Shown here in pieces: positions 17,890-27,246 of a stretch of DNA of 64,000 nt (the first letter of the stretch is position 1; every line of letters starts with the position of its first letter). The position numbers were made by a program, and so were the translations under genes. Source of the stretch: Acidobacteriota bacterium (GTDB lineage Bacteria; Acidobacteriota; Terriglobia; Acidiferrales; UBA7541); NCBI GenBank assembly GCA_013289855.1, contig JABCZD010000002.1, forward strand, positions 1 to 64,000, written 5' to 3'. The notes under the pieces were generated by a model. It had not been told where the DNA came from. It saw nothing but the letters and a program-made list of their open reading frames with translations, and did no database searches.

Positions 17890-18753
17890 ATGGCGGTAGC
17901 AACGAATTGGTCGAAGACCTGGACTTTTTTCGAAGACCAATGGCGCGAGGGCAATGCGCCGATCATGGGTTCACGCACACACGCCGCTTGGCTTTGCTCC
18001 GTGGTGTTCGATGGCGCGAGAGCTTTTGAGGGCGTCATGCCCGATCTAGATCTGCACTGCGCCCGCGTGAACGATTCCGCCAAGAAGCTATTTCTGAAGC
18101 CTAACGTTTCGGTCGAAACGTGGATGAAGCTCGCACACGAAGGCATCGGCCGTTTCGACCAGAATACCGCGCTGTATATTCGTCCTATGTATTGGGCGGA
18201 AAAAGAAGGGCCGTGGGTCCAGGCACACGAACCTGAATCGACGCAATGGTGCTTGGTGATTTACGAGGCGCCGATGCGCGAGCCCAAGGGTTTTTCCATT
18301 ACACTTTCTCCCTATCGCCGGCCAACGCCGGAAACCATGCCGGTCGACGCTAAAGCCGGTTGCCTGTATCCCAACAACGCTCGCGCGCTGTTCGAAGCCC
18401 AAGCGCGTGGCGTTGACAATGCCGTGGTTTGCGACGTGGTCGGCAACGTTGCGGAATTAGCTACATCCAACGTTTTCATGGCCAAAGGCGGCGTGGTGTA
18501 TACGCCGATACCCAACGGAACGTTCCTGGCAGGGATTACACGGCAGAGAGTGATCGGCCTGCTGCGCGACAACGGCGTGAACGTTGTCGAGACCACGTTG
18601 AAATATCAAGATCTGCAAACGGCCGACGAGATTTTCTCCACTGGAAACTATTCGAAAGTTGTCCCCATAATACGCATCGACGACCGTAAACTCGAATTTG
18701 GCCCTTTGTACAAGAAGGCTCGCGAGCTCTACTGGGCATTTGCCCATTCCTAG
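17890..18753 (+). CDS. Class IV (branched-chain-type) PLP aminotransferase
   Basis: Fold-type IV PLP enzyme related to branched-chain aminotransferase and D-amino-acid transaminase. The likely PLP lysine is Lys155 in VDAKAGCLYPNN, followed by the AELATSNVF phosphate-binding region and GITRQRVIGLL. FDGARAFEG near the N-terminus matches IlvE-like proteins. At 287 aa it is slightly shorter than housekeeping IlvE. A GAGGGAG ribosome-binding site lies 8 nt before the ATG. Sitting between two carrier-thioesterase genes, it probably makes or consumes an unusual amino or keto acid for them rather than serving leucine/valine synthesis. Confidence 0.88.
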   Translation: MAVATNWSKTWTFFEDQWREGNAPIMGSRTHAAWLCSVVFDGARAFEGVMPDLDLHCARVNDSAKKLFLKPNVSVETWMKLAHEGIGRFDQNTALYIRPMYWAEKEGPWVQAHEPESTQWCLVIYEAPMREPKGFSITLSPYRRPTPETMPVDAKAGCLYPNNARALFEAQARGVDNAVVCDVVGNVAELATSNVFMAKGGVVYTPIPNGTFLAGITRQRVIGLLRDNGVNVVETTLKYQDLQTADEIFSTGNYSKVVPIIRIDDRKLEFGPLYKKARELYWAFAHS

Positions 18754-18841
18754 TTGATCGGAAGTTGTGATGACTGGAACTGGCGCTGGACTTCCAAACA
18801 GGCGATGTGTGTGATTTCTATTTCGCTCAATAACGTGAATC

Positions 18842-19888
18842 GTGGAGACTAAATCCATTTCTCCGCTGGTCGAAACCCTGACCGCGATTTGGCAGCGCCT
18901 GCTGCGGCATTCTCCGATCCTTCCCGAGGACAATTTCTTTGATCTCGGCGGGGATTCATCAATCGCCGTCGAGCTATATAACGAGATCGCGAAAGTGTTC
19001 GGGCGCGAACTGCCGCCTGTGACGATTTATCACGCGCCAACTATCGCTGCGCTGGCGGCCCTGCTTGAGCAAGCGCTCATTCCGCGACTGCCATCGCTGG
19101 TGCAGTTGCGAGCGGGCGAGTCAGATACTCCGGTTTTCATTGCCCATGGCCTTGGTGGCAGCGCCATGGAATTTTTCCAGGTGGTGAAACATATCGATTC
19201 GCCGCATCCCATCTATGGCATGCAAGCGAGGGGGACGGACGGTTCGGACGAACCTCTCGATCGCATCGAGGACATGGCGCAATTTCATCTCGACGCCATA
19301 CGTACCTTGCAGCCGAAAGGCCCTTACTTCCTGGTTGGCTATTCGCTCGGAGGGTTGGTCACTCTGGAAATAGCCCGGCTACTGTCACAAACGCGAGAGA
19401 GCGTGGCCTTGCTGGCCTTGCTGGAGTCTTATCCGGCTCGGCGTTTCGTGCCTCTCGAGCAGCGCGTGAGACTGGCGGCGCGAGTTGCTGCGCGTCATGC
19501 TCTTAACATGCTGGAATTGCCTGTGCCCGATGCCGTTTCCTATTTTCTTCGTCCGTCGGAGCGGCTGTCGCATTTCTCGCGAAATGAGCGTGGACGCTTG
19601 TATCGGCATCCCCCGACGGGAGTATGGTCTACAGCCGCTATGCAGCGGGTGCGCGATAGCGGATATCTGGCGCTACAACGTTACCGGCCGAGTTTTTATG
19701 ACGGCAAGATCGCTTTTGTCGCCGCTCGCGAGAGCTCGGAATTCCCTAATGACCCGGTCGCCGTTTGGGGCAAACTGGTGGGGAAACTTACTGTGGAAAC
19801 AACGCCGGGCGACCATTATGGAATCATCACCACGCACTTTGAGAATCTGGCGGCAGTTGTGTCTCGCTACTTGCGAGAAGCGATTTGA
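18842..19888 (+). CDS. Carrier protein-thioesterase didomain with Ser nucleophile
   Basis: Same architecture as the protein at 16726. A carrier domain has the phosphopantetheine Ser39 in FFDLGGDSS, and a type I thioesterase has VFIAHGLGGS, the canonical elbow LVGYSLGG (Ser168) and His325 in PGDHYG. The catalytic set is therefore intact, unlike the first copy. It probably releases, hydrolyses or cyclises a product held on its own or the partner carrier. The GTG start at 18842 gives a short N-terminus before the carrier domain; the ribosome-binding site is weak. The divergence of the two copies suggests different jobs in one pathway. Confidence 0.9.
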   Translation: METKSISPLVETLTAIWQRLLRHSPILPEDNFFDLGGDSSIAVELYNEIAKVFGRELPPVTIYHAPTIAALAALLEQALIPRLPSLVQLRAGESDTPVFIAHGLGGSAMEFFQVVKHIDSPHPIYGMQARGTDGSDEPLDRIEDMAQFHLDAIRTLQPKGPYFLVGYSLGGLVTLEIARLLSQTRESVALLALLESYPARRFVPLEQRVRLAARVAARHALNMLELPVPDAVSYFLRPSERLSHFSRNERGRLYRHPPTGVWSTAAMQRVRDSGYLALQRYRPSFYDGKIAFVAARESSEFPNDPVAVWGKLVGKLTVETTPGDHYGIITTHFENLAAVVSRYLREAI

Positions 19889-20020
19889 ACGCGAGAACCC
19901 TGATAACAACTTTATGTCGATGGTCAGGGCGGCATGCCGCCAAACGAGTACCAGTTTGCGTGGCCGCAATGCCGCGCGATTTCAAATTCACGAGTGTCAA
20001 GCTCGCGAGGGTGTAGTCGC

Positions 20021-21574
20021 GTGAATGGAGCCGAAAGCCTGGTTGCGACGTTGCTCGGTGCAGGCGTAGATGTCTGTTTCACTAATCCCGGGACATCAGA
20101 AATGCACATTGTTGCGGCTCTTGATCGCAGTCCGCAAATGCGTTGCGTGCTTGGGCTATTCGAAGGCGTTGTCAGCGGAGCCGCCGACGGCTACGCACGC
20201 ATGGCCGGCAAACCGGCGTGCACTCTGCTGCACCTGGGTCCGGGATTCGCCAACAGCCTCGCCAATTTGCACAATGCCAGCCGCGCACATACGCCGATCG
20301 TGAATATCGTTGGTCAGCATGCGACGCAACATCTTCTCCACGACACGCCGTTAAGAGCTGACATTGAGGCCATCGCCAGACCGTACGCGAACTGGCTCCG
20401 CACTTCGTCGTCTACTTCTGAAATTGCTAGCGACGCGATCGACGCAATCGTGGCCGCTCGCACGGCGCCGGGGTATATATCTACGCTGATTGTGCCCGCG
20501 GATTTCGCATGGAGTGAGGGAGGCTCGGTCAAGGCGCTCCCAACCCTAACTGCTCCAAGGCGGCCAGATACTAACAATATCGAACGTGTTGCGGCGATGC
20601 TTAAGTCCGGTCTCCCAACTTGTTTGTTACTAGCAGGAAATGCGCTTTATGGTGCGGGTCTAGCCATCGCCGGGCAAATCGCCGCCGTGACCGGCTCCAA
20701 GCTGCTGGCCCCATATCCATTCGCGCGCATGGAGCGCGGCGCAGGTACGCCGCTCGTCGAACGCGTTCCCTACATTTTTGAGCAAGCTGCGTCGATGCTC
20801 AAAGGATATCGCAACATGATTCTAGTCGGCGCCGATGCGCCGAGGGCTTACTTCGCGCACCCTACGAAGGGCACGGTGCCAACGCCGCCGAATTGCGAGA
20901 TTCAAGTATTGGCTAATCCGGACGAAGATTACACGGAGGCCCTGAATTTGCTCGCCGACACACTGCAAGGCCCCCGCGCGGCCTCTTCCACGATTTTCAC
21001 GAAGAAAGCTGTTCGTCCGCCCGTTCCGCAGGGTGCAATTACGTTTCCGGGGCTCGCCGCTGCCATCGCAGCGGTTCTTCCCGAAAACGCCGTGGTTGTC
21101 GACGAAGCCATGACTTCAGGCCGCGGCTTGATGGAAGCAACTGCCGGTGTGGGCCCGCACGACTGGCTCGCGAACACTGGCGGTTCGATTGGAATAGCGA
21201 TGCCCTTGGCGGTGGGTGCAGCGGTCGCTTGTCCGGATCGCTGCGTTTTGTGCTTATCCGCCGACGGCAGCGGCATGTACACGCTGCAAGCGTTGTGGAC
21301 CATGGCGCGGGAGGGCCTCAACGTTACGACGGTGGTGTATGCCAATCGCGTATACGGCGTCTTGAAACGTGAGTTTTCCAGCCTCGGCATCGGTGACCCC
21401 GGGCCTCGCGCGCTCAATCTATTTGAAATTGGTCATCCCGATCTTGACTGGGTATCCCTCGCCATGGGAATGGGGGTGCCAGCTACCCGCGTTTCGTCGT
21501 TGGAGACCTTCTGTACCGCGTTGCGCAACGGTTTCGCAAGCGACGGACCGACGCTGATCCAGGTCGATGTTTAG
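20021..21574 (+). CDS. Thiamine diphosphate-dependent enzyme, acetolactate synthase/benzoylformate decarboxylase type
   Basis: ThDP enzyme with the usual three domains. The catalytic Glu27 is in TNPGTSEMH, and the diphosphate/Mg site starts at ADGSGMYTLQALWT (Asp near 415) and ends near VVYANRVYG. It could decarboxylate a 2-keto acid or join two keto acids/aldehydes. The ALWTMAREGLNVT segment looks more like benzoylformate decarboxylase-type enzymes than housekeeping IlvB, and there is no small regulatory subunit gene. I start it at GTG 20021 because CGAGGG lies 9 nt upstream and the fold begins there; an ATG at 19934 would add 29 unrelated residues. Last gene of the plus-strand run. Confidence 0.87.
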   Translation: MNGAESLVATLLGAGVDVCFTNPGTSEMHIVAALDRSPQMRCVLGLFEGVVSGAADGYARMAGKPACTLLHLGPGFANSLANLHNASRAHTPIVNIVGQHATQHLLHDTPLRADIEAIARPYANWLRTSSSTSEIASDAIDAIVAARTAPGYISTLIVPADFAWSEGGSVKALPTLTAPRRPDTNNIERVAAMLKSGLPTCLLLAGNALYGAGLAIAGQIAAVTGSKLLAPYPFARMERGAGTPLVERVPYIFEQAASMLKGYRNMILVGADAPRAYFAHPTKGTVPTPPNCEIQVLANPDEDYTEALNLLADTLQGPRAASSTIFTKKAVRPPVPQGAITFPGLAAAIAAVLPENAVVVDEAMTSGRGLMEATAGVGPHDWLANTGGSIGIAMPLAVGAAVACPDRCVLCLSADGSGMYTLQALWTMAREGLNVTTVVYANRVYGVLKREFSSLGIGDPGPRALNLFEIGHPDLDWVSLAMGMGVPATRVSSLETFCTALRNGFASDGPTLIQVDV

Positions 21575-21609
21575 TTCGTCATCTTGTTCGCGACGGACGA
21601 TCTCGCAGC

Positions 21610-23178
21610 TTACTGCCTTTGCGTTCCCGATATCACGCTTTTTGCGAGCTCGTCTTTCATCACTTTCCCAGTCGGGGTCAGGGGCATGGCCGGAACCAGC
21701 AGAATCTGCGAAGGCCGTTTGTAAGGTGCCAGATGTTGCGCGGCGTGTTCGGTTATGGTTGCCGCGGTAAGCGGCGATCCTGGCGCGGTCTGGACGAATG
21801 CAATCACTTCTTCACCCCCATCGACGCCTGCCACGGTGCGTCCGATTACGGCGGACCGCACGACTTGCGGATGATTGTTCAAAACCGCTTCTACTTCCGC
21901 CGGATATACGTTAAAACCGAAACGTACAATCAATTCCTTCGTGCGCCCCACGATGAAGAGGTATCCATCCTCGATGCGTGCCAGATCGCGTGTATTAAAC
22001 CAGCCTTCGGTGTCAATCGCCGCAGCGGTTTCTTCCGGGGCGCGGTAATAACCTTTCATCACGTTAGGCCCGCGCACGCGCAGTTCGCCGACTTCGCCCT
22101 CGGGAACCGGTTGGCCATCTGGCCCGATGAACTTAACCTCGACTCCTGGTAACACGCGCCCCACGGAGGTATCGGTGCGCGGTTTCTCGACCACCGCTTG
22201 AGAGATATTTGGCGAGCATTCCGTTACGCCATAACCGTTGTACAGTGGCAGGCCGAACAGTTTCTCTATATCCGCCTTGACAGCGGCATGGAGCGGTGCA
22301 CCGGATGAAGAAATAATGCGCAGTGCAGGAAATTTGCGTGACGCAATGCCCTTCATTTTCGTGTACTCAAGCAAGAGGGAAAACATCGCTGGCGCGCCCA
22401 GCACCACCGTCAAGCGCTCTTTCTCAATCGTCGCAAGCGCCGCCACGGGATCAAAACGCGGCGACAAATAAAGCGTCGTGCCACTGTGCAGCGCTCCGAG
22501 CAATACTACCGAAAGGCCCACAGCGTGAGACATTGGCAGAATGCCGTAGAGCCGATCCTCTGGTGCGAGCGAGCGTATCCTCGCGGAGACATCGGCCACG
22601 AAGAGAAGATTTCTGTGGCTCAACATCACGCCTTTGGGAAGCCCAGTGGTTCCCGAGGTGTAGATCATCGCCGCGACGTTGTCGGTAATCTCGGCATCCA
22701 GCGGCTCTGGAGCAACGCTTTCATTCACGGAACCGACACCCATAGGCCCCAATTCAGGGATTTCCGTGACGGCGGCGCCATGGCGCTTGGCGTGCTCCCG
22801 CGCGTGTGGGGAGACGGCTATCATGTAGACGACCAGACGCGCGCCGCAATGTTCACGAATCTCATCCAGCTCCCGCCCAGAAAGGCGCGCGTTCACCAGC
22901 ACCGGCCATGCCCCAAGCCGCGCCAATGCCAGCAGCATGGCGACAAATGCGCGGCAGTTTTCGCACACGATCATGACGCGGTCGCCAGGACGCACTGCAC
23001 CATCTTGCAACCACGACTGAGTTCGCGCGATCGCCGCCTCGAGCTGCGCGTATGTCCACGCACCGGAGGTTTCGACCAGCGCCAGCCGTTCCGGCGAGAG
23101 CTCCGCCCAGGGCTTGGCGACATCACTGATGCGCACCGGTAGCCGTGCCAGGATTTCGGTTAACTGGTCTTCAGGCAT
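21610..23178 (-). CDS. Acyl/aryl-AMP ligase (ANL superfamily)
   Basis: Activates a carboxylic acid with ATP to an acyl-adenylate and passes it to CoA or a carrier thiol. The phosphate loop YTSGTTGLPKG starts at residue 173, the A5 motif is YNGYGVTEC, then GWFNTRDLA and the hinge GRTKELIVRFGFNVYP, and TPTGKVMKDEL contains the catalytic C-terminal lysine. At 522 aa it is complete and has no fused carrier. In this setting it is a good candidate to load the stand-alone carriers encoded at 16.7 and 18.8 kb, although a fatty-acyl-CoA ligase role cannot be excluded. It is the last gene of a four-gene minus-strand operon. Confidence 0.9.
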   Translation of the reverse strand: MPEDQLTEILARLPVRISDVAKPWAELSPERLALVETSGAWTYAQLEAAIARTQSWLQDGAVRPGDRVMIVCENCRAFVAMLLALARLGAWPVLVNARLSGRELDEIREHCGARLVVYMIAVSPHAREHAKRHGAAVTEIPELGPMGVGSVNESVAPEPLDAEITDNVAAMIYTSGTTGLPKGVMLSHRNLLFVADVSARIRSLAPEDRLYGILPMSHAVGLSVVLLGALHSGTTLYLSPRFDPVAALATIEKERLTVVLGAPAMFSLLLEYTKMKGIASRKFPALRIISSSGAPLHAAVKADIEKLFGLPLYNGYGVTECSPNISQAVVEKPRTDTSVGRVLPGVEVKFIGPDGQPVPEGEVGELRVRGPNVMKGYYRAPEETAAAIDTEGWFNTRDLARIEDGYLFIVGRTKELIVRFGFNVYPAEVEAVLNNHPQVVRSAVIGRTVAGVDGGEEVIAFVQTAPGSPLTAATITEHAAQHLAPYKRPSQILLVPAMPLTPTGKVMKDELAKSVISGTQRQ

Positions 23179-23187
23179 GGGAAAGAG

Positions 23188-24228
23188 TTACACACGAACC
23201 GCTGGAGCCAATGAAGCAACTGGAGAAGTTGTGGCTTTCTTTGCCAGCATATACTGCAGCCAATTGCGATAAATACGCATGGCCGAAGTCTGCCAGGTGT
23301 TCTGTAAACTGTCTATCAGGCGAGTCTCAGGAAAATGCGCAAGTGTTTCTTCGCGGGGATGAGGTTCCGCTACTTTGCGAAAATCGCTCAGCAGCTCACA
23401 CCCGGCGGCGTCAAAATATCCGTGCGGCAGCGAAGGATAGGTTCCGCGTTCCTGTTTCAGAAACCTGCGGATATCCCTGCGATATTCCTTGAGCAAGGTG
23501 CGTGAACCATACTCTGGATGTCCCTGAAAATACACAAAAAGACTGTTGCCTTTGTTCTTCACGAAGAGATTGACGCCAGCGTCGGTGGACTGGTCCAACG
23601 CGTCGTAGCCGTGGGCAGTCAAGGCGCTTACCTTAACTTCATTCCAACGCGACTGTGGGAAGCGCACAATTTGCGGGAGTCCGTCGGTGAGCACATGGGA
23701 GCGGGTTCTCTGATATTCGAATACGCCGAATTGCTTGTCGCCCAGCGGGTTTCGCTCGATTCCATCACTGTGCAGCACGCTGGCGTGCGCCGCCAGGCAC
23801 GACAGCACCGTGGATGCGGTGCACTCTTCCGCCCAATCGAAAACACCGGCTAGCGTGTCCCAGTAGGGTTCATCGCGCAGATTGCGCTGCCGTGGCTCGG
23901 TGCCGGTAATGATGGCGCCATCGATCCGCTGGCCCCGAAGCTCTTCGACCGGTAAATAAAAATTACGCAAATGTTCCTGTACGCGGTCACCGCGCGGGAC
24001 ATCAGGGAGGTTGTAAAGCTGCGCATGCACAGAGATGTCGTCTGCCGCGGCATCCAGCAGCGAAAAAAATTGTGCCTCGGTGTCTTCGAGCGCCGCGTCG
24101 GGCATGTTGTTGACAAGCGCGATATTCACAACGCCTGTCCGTTCCAGGCCATTGCGGACCGCTGGCGCGCCGACACTTTTTTGTGCCCAGTGATCGGGAA
24201 CGTGACCGCCGTTAATCACCAGTGACAT
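23188..24228 (-). CDS. MetA-like homoserine O-acyltransferase
   Basis: Member of the MetA (homoserine O-succinyl/acetyltransferase) family, which activates homoserine for sulfur incorporation. The likely acyl-enzyme Cys144 is in STVLSCLAAHA, and the FQGHPEY motif supplies His237 and Glu239. WNEVKVSALTAHGYDAL matches the homoserine-binding region. The loop that distinguishes acetyl from succinyl donors reads TGTEPRQRNL here rather than the usual TGAP form, so the donor cannot be predicted. At 346 aa it is slightly longer than E. coli MetA. It is 9 bp upstream of the AMP ligase and 42 bp downstream of the MetY-like gene, so they are probably one operon. Confidence 0.87.
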   Translation of the reverse strand: MSLVINGGHVPDHWAQKSVGAPAVRNGLERTGVVNIALVNNMPDAALEDTEAQFFSLLDAAADDISVHAQLYNLPDVPRGDRVQEHLRNFYLPVEELRGQRIDGAIITGTEPRQRNLRDEPYWDTLAGVFDWAEECTASTVLSCLAAHASVLHSDGIERNPLGDKQFGVFEYQRTRSHVLTDGLPQIVRFPQSRWNEVKVSALTAHGYDALDQSTDAGVNLFVKNKGNSLFVYFQGHPEYGSRTLLKEYRRDIRRFLKQERGTYPSLPHGYFDAAGCELLSDFRKVAEPHPREETLAHFPETRLIDSLQNTWQTSAMRIYRNWLQYMLAKKATTSPVASLAPAVRV

Positions 24229-24270
24229 GCTTTGTCTCCCAAGACTAATTCCGCGACGCGACCATTTTCC

Positions 24271-25548
24271 TTAAACCTTTGCATGCTCCAGAGCCTGCCC
24301 CAGATCGTCGAGGATATCGTCAATGTGTTCAATGCCCACGCTAAGGCGCAGCATCTCCGGGGTCACGCCAGCCTTGGCCTGTTCCTCGGGCGTTAGTTGG
24401 CGGTGCGTCGTGGATGCCGGATGGCATGCCAGCGATTTGGCGTCGCCCATGTTCACCATGCGCTTAAACAACCGCAGCGCATCAAAGCATTTCGTGCCGG
24501 CCGCAAAGCCGCCCTTCACACCAAACGTGAGCAGCGAGCAGGCATTGGAACCAAGGTAGCGATACGCCATCGGATACAGCGGACTGTCAGGGAACCCCGC
24601 GTAGTTGACCCACGCCACCATCGGATGGCTGCGCAGATATTCCGCCACTTTGCGCGCGTTGGAAACGTGCCGCTCCATGCGGAGCGCCATCGTTTCGACG
24701 CCCTGCAACAGCAAAAAGCCGTTCAGTGGCGCCAGGGTAGAGCCGGTATTGCGTTGACAAACCGTTCGGCAGCGCGCCACAAAAGCGGCGTCGCCATACT
24801 GATCCACGTAGACCACGCCGTGATAGGCGATTTCCGGTCTGTTCAGCATGTAAAATTTTTCAGGATATTCGCGCCACGGAAATTTCCCGGAATCGACGAT
24901 CATGCCGCCCAGTGTGGTTCCATGTCCGCCCATGAATTTGGTCATGGAATGAACCACTACGTCCGCGCCGTACTCGATAGGACGCAACAAAATCGGAGTG
25001 GCGACAGTGTTATCGACGATTAAAGGCACGCCGTGTTTGTGGGCGACTTTGGCGAGGCCTTCGATGTCGGCGACATTTCCCGCTGGATTGCCGACACTTT
25101 CGCAGTAAACGGCGCGGGTATTCTCGTCGATCAACTTCTCAACGTCGTCAGGATGATCGCTGGCCGCAAAACGCCCTGCAATCCCCTGCTTTGGCAAAAT
25201 GTGCGCGAGCAGCGTGTAGGTGGCCCCGTAGAGTTGCGGCAGGGACACGATGTTGTTGCCCATTTCCGCGATGTTGACGAGTGCGTAATGAATCGCGGCC
25301 ATCCCGGAGCTGACGCTCAGCGCTTCCACGCCACCTTCAAGAGCCGCGACGCGCTTTTCCAGGACCGTATTGGTGGGATTTCCGATGCGTGTGTAGATGT
25401 TGCCCTGGACATCCAAATTGAACAACGCCGCGCCGTGCTCTGCGCTGTCGAATTCGAACGCAATCGTCTGATAAATCGGCACGGCAACGGCTTTGGTGGT
25501 GGGATCACCATCGTAGCCGACATGAATAGCAATGGTTTCTCTCTTCAT
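24271..25548 (-). CDS. MetY-like O-acylhomoserine sulfhydrylase
   Basis: PLP enzyme of the Cys/Met metabolism family. It replaces the acyl group of O-acylhomoserine with sulfide (or another nucleophile) to give homocysteine or an analogue. The PLP lysine is Lys204 in SMTKFMGGHG, and SSGMAAI and YTRIGNPT are family signatures. I start at the ATG at 25548 (MKRETIAIHVGYDG), which gives the usual ~425 aa; a longer frame to 25659 adds 37 residues of no family similarity and would overlap the upstream gene. Pairing with the MetA-like gene supports a homoserine-based route, either ordinary methionine supply or a building block for the cluster. Confidence 0.9.
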   Translation of the reverse strand: MKRETIAIHVGYDGDPTTKAVAVPIYQTIAFEFDSAEHGAALFNLDVQGNIYTRIGNPTNTVLEKRVAALEGGVEALSVSSGMAAIHYALVNIAEMGNNIVSLPQLYGATYTLLAHILPKQGIAGRFAASDHPDDVEKLIDENTRAVYCESVGNPAGNVADIEGLAKVAHKHGVPLIVDNTVATPILLRPIEYGADVVVHSMTKFMGGHGTTLGGMIVDSGKFPWREYPEKFYMLNRPEIAYHGVVYVDQYGDAAFVARCRTVCQRNTGSTLAPLNGFLLLQGVETMALRMERHVSNARKVAEYLRSHPMVAWVNYAGFPDSPLYPMAYRYLGSNACSLLTFGVKGGFAAGTKCFDALRLFKRMVNMGDAKSLACHPASTTHRQLTPEEQAKAGVTPEMLRLSVGIEHIDDILDDLGQALEHAKV

Positions 25549-25573
25549 CGAACTGTAGCGCCTCGAGGCGGAG

Positions 25574-26833
25574 TCACAGTGCGCCGGAGCGCTCGTTCCC
25601 TGTGGTGGCCACGACTCCGGCAGCCGGCACGGTGATCTTTTTGCGCGCATGTGCCGCAACGGACTTGGTCACGCGCTGAGCGGCGAATTCAGCGCCAAAC
25701 GCGAAACGCATGAGCGGTCCAAAGGTGTTGGCGGCCGCCAACCCCACGAAGTACAGGCCAGGCACCGAAGACTCGAAGTGAGTCGAGAGTGCTGGCGAGG
25801 TGCTCACCAACTGCAAATCACGACGTATCTCGGAGCTCAAAAATGACAGTCGCGTCATGTCTACTTTATAGCCCGTGCCCGTGATGACGTGTTCGGTGAC
25901 CACGACGCGCTCGCTGCCATCAGCCGCGCGAACCTTCAGATGTACCATGCCGTCCTGCACGGTGGCGCTAACCGGCGTCGAACCCAACTGCAATGGTACC
26001 TTGCCCAGCACCTGCTTTTTGCTAGTCCAGCCCGCGGAGGGACCCAGTGTAGTGCGTACCAGGTCGAGCCGCTTCTGTACCGGTAAGTAGCGGAAAAACT
26101 GCGGCCAGTTGGCCATGACCCATGACTTCATCCCCGGTCCCAATCCCGATTGCGGGTGACGGAGCCGCTGCCACAGTGATCGACGTTTGCCTATCGGCGG
26201 CGGATTGTGAAATACCAACTCTTTTCGGCGCGCCACAAGTTGGACGTCCGCGCCTGCTTCCTTCAATAGCCCTGCCAATTCGATTGCCGAAGCTCCACCG
26301 CCTACCACCACCACGTCGCGCCCACGAAAAGGCGTCAAATCATTCTGCTGATACGTATGTGAGACGTAGTCCGGTCCCAGGCCAACAAGGGCTTCCGGAA
26401 TATATTTGAAATAGGTGATTCCTACAGCCAGCACCACTCGACGCGCGCGTAGTTCTTCTCCGCTGTCGAGCCGCACCAAGAATCCTTCCGGAAGCCGCGT
26501 CACGCTTACCACATCTTTTTCTTCGAGGTCCGGCACCAACCGCTCGCGAAAGGCCTGTCCATAGGCGCAGAACGTATCCAGCCGCACCGGCACGTCCGTA
26601 TGGTGATAGGCGATTCCGCGTTCGGCGCAGAATTTCTTCAGTGTCAGCGCGCTTTCGGGATCATAAATGTCGGAAGCGAACCCGTCAGACTTGAGCATCA
26701 TGCCCTTTGGCATATGGGCCCGCCAACTGTCCATAGCGTGGCCAAAAATCCGGAACGAAACGCCCGCGCTTCGCAAATGCGCCGCGATCGAAAGGCCATA
26801 AGGCCCCGCACCAACAATGACCGTGTCTAACAT
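25574..26833 (-). CDS. Flavin-dependent monooxygenase-like FAD/NAD(P)-binding protein
   Basis: Two Rossmann motifs are clear: GAGPYG (8-13) for FAD and VVVVGGGASAIE near residues 173-184 for NAD(P)H. The arrangement resembles FMO, Baeyer-Villiger and N-hydroxylating monooxygenases, as does the C-terminal GTGYKVDM and PGLYFVGLAA segment. The classic Baeyer-Villiger fingerprint is not evident. It could hydroxylate an amine or oxidise a sulfur or ketone. It is first in the minus-strand operon with MetY-like, MetA-like and AMP ligase genes, 25 bp from the next. Its presence suggests the operon makes something other than plain methionine. Confidence 0.82.
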   Translation of the reverse strand: MLDTVIVGAGPYGLSIAAHLRSAGVSFRIFGHAMDSWRAHMPKGMMLKSDGFASDIYDPESALTLKKFCAERGIAYHHTDVPVRLDTFCAYGQAFRERLVPDLEEKDVVSVTRLPEGFLVRLDSGEELRARRVVLAVGITYFKYIPEALVGLGPDYVSHTYQQNDLTPFRGRDVVVVGGGASAIELAGLLKEAGADVQLVARRKELVFHNPPPIGKRRSLWQRLRHPQSGLGPGMKSWVMANWPQFFRYLPVQKRLDLVRTTLGPSAGWTSKKQVLGKVPLQLGSTPVSATVQDGMVHLKVRAADGSERVVVTEHVITGTGYKVDMTRLSFLSSEIRRDLQLVSTSPALSTHFESSVPGLYFVGLAAANTFGPLMRFAFGAEFAAQRVTKSVAAHARKKITVPAAGVVATTGNERSGAL

Positions 26834-27246
26834 AGTATCGAGAGGACGACTCCGTTGATATTTTGTGCTCTTTCGCCTCAGCGAGCAATCTCTCTAGCTG
26901 AGCTGCGTTCGCCGACCGTACACACCCTGCCAATTCAGCCAGCACACCACGAAAGCTACCATTTCTGATATAACCAACAGCAAGAGGGGCAATTCGAGTG
27001 CCGATGCCGGAACAGCTAAGCGGCCTATTATGTGTAGCATAGCCAGTAGCGCTAATACTTGTTAGGAAGCCCTTTTCCTACTCTGACGACCCTTTTACAC
27101 TCGGCGGGTGCGGGGGCTTTTAAAATCTGCCCGCCGATTTCGCAGGAAGCGGACTGTTTTCGCAAATATTGGCTTAGGCGCGTTTAAAGTTTCAGGCATT
27201 ACGCCGGCGGGTCAAATAGAAAGGATCTAATTCGTCGGTCGACTCC
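26834..27246. other. Intergenic divergent promoter region
   Basis: 413 bp between divergent genes. An inverted repeat CGGCGGG (27102-27108) / CCCGCCG (27130-27136) encloses a T/A-rich loop. A minus-strand open frame from 26945 gives a short leucine-rich peptide that runs into the oxidoreductase gene in another frame; I do not believe it is a gene. Confidence 0.4.

Noticed and set aside
26685..26945. Minus-strand 86-codon frame before the flavin monooxygenase-like gene
   Set aside because: Runs into that gene in another frame; weak composition evidence and no known family.
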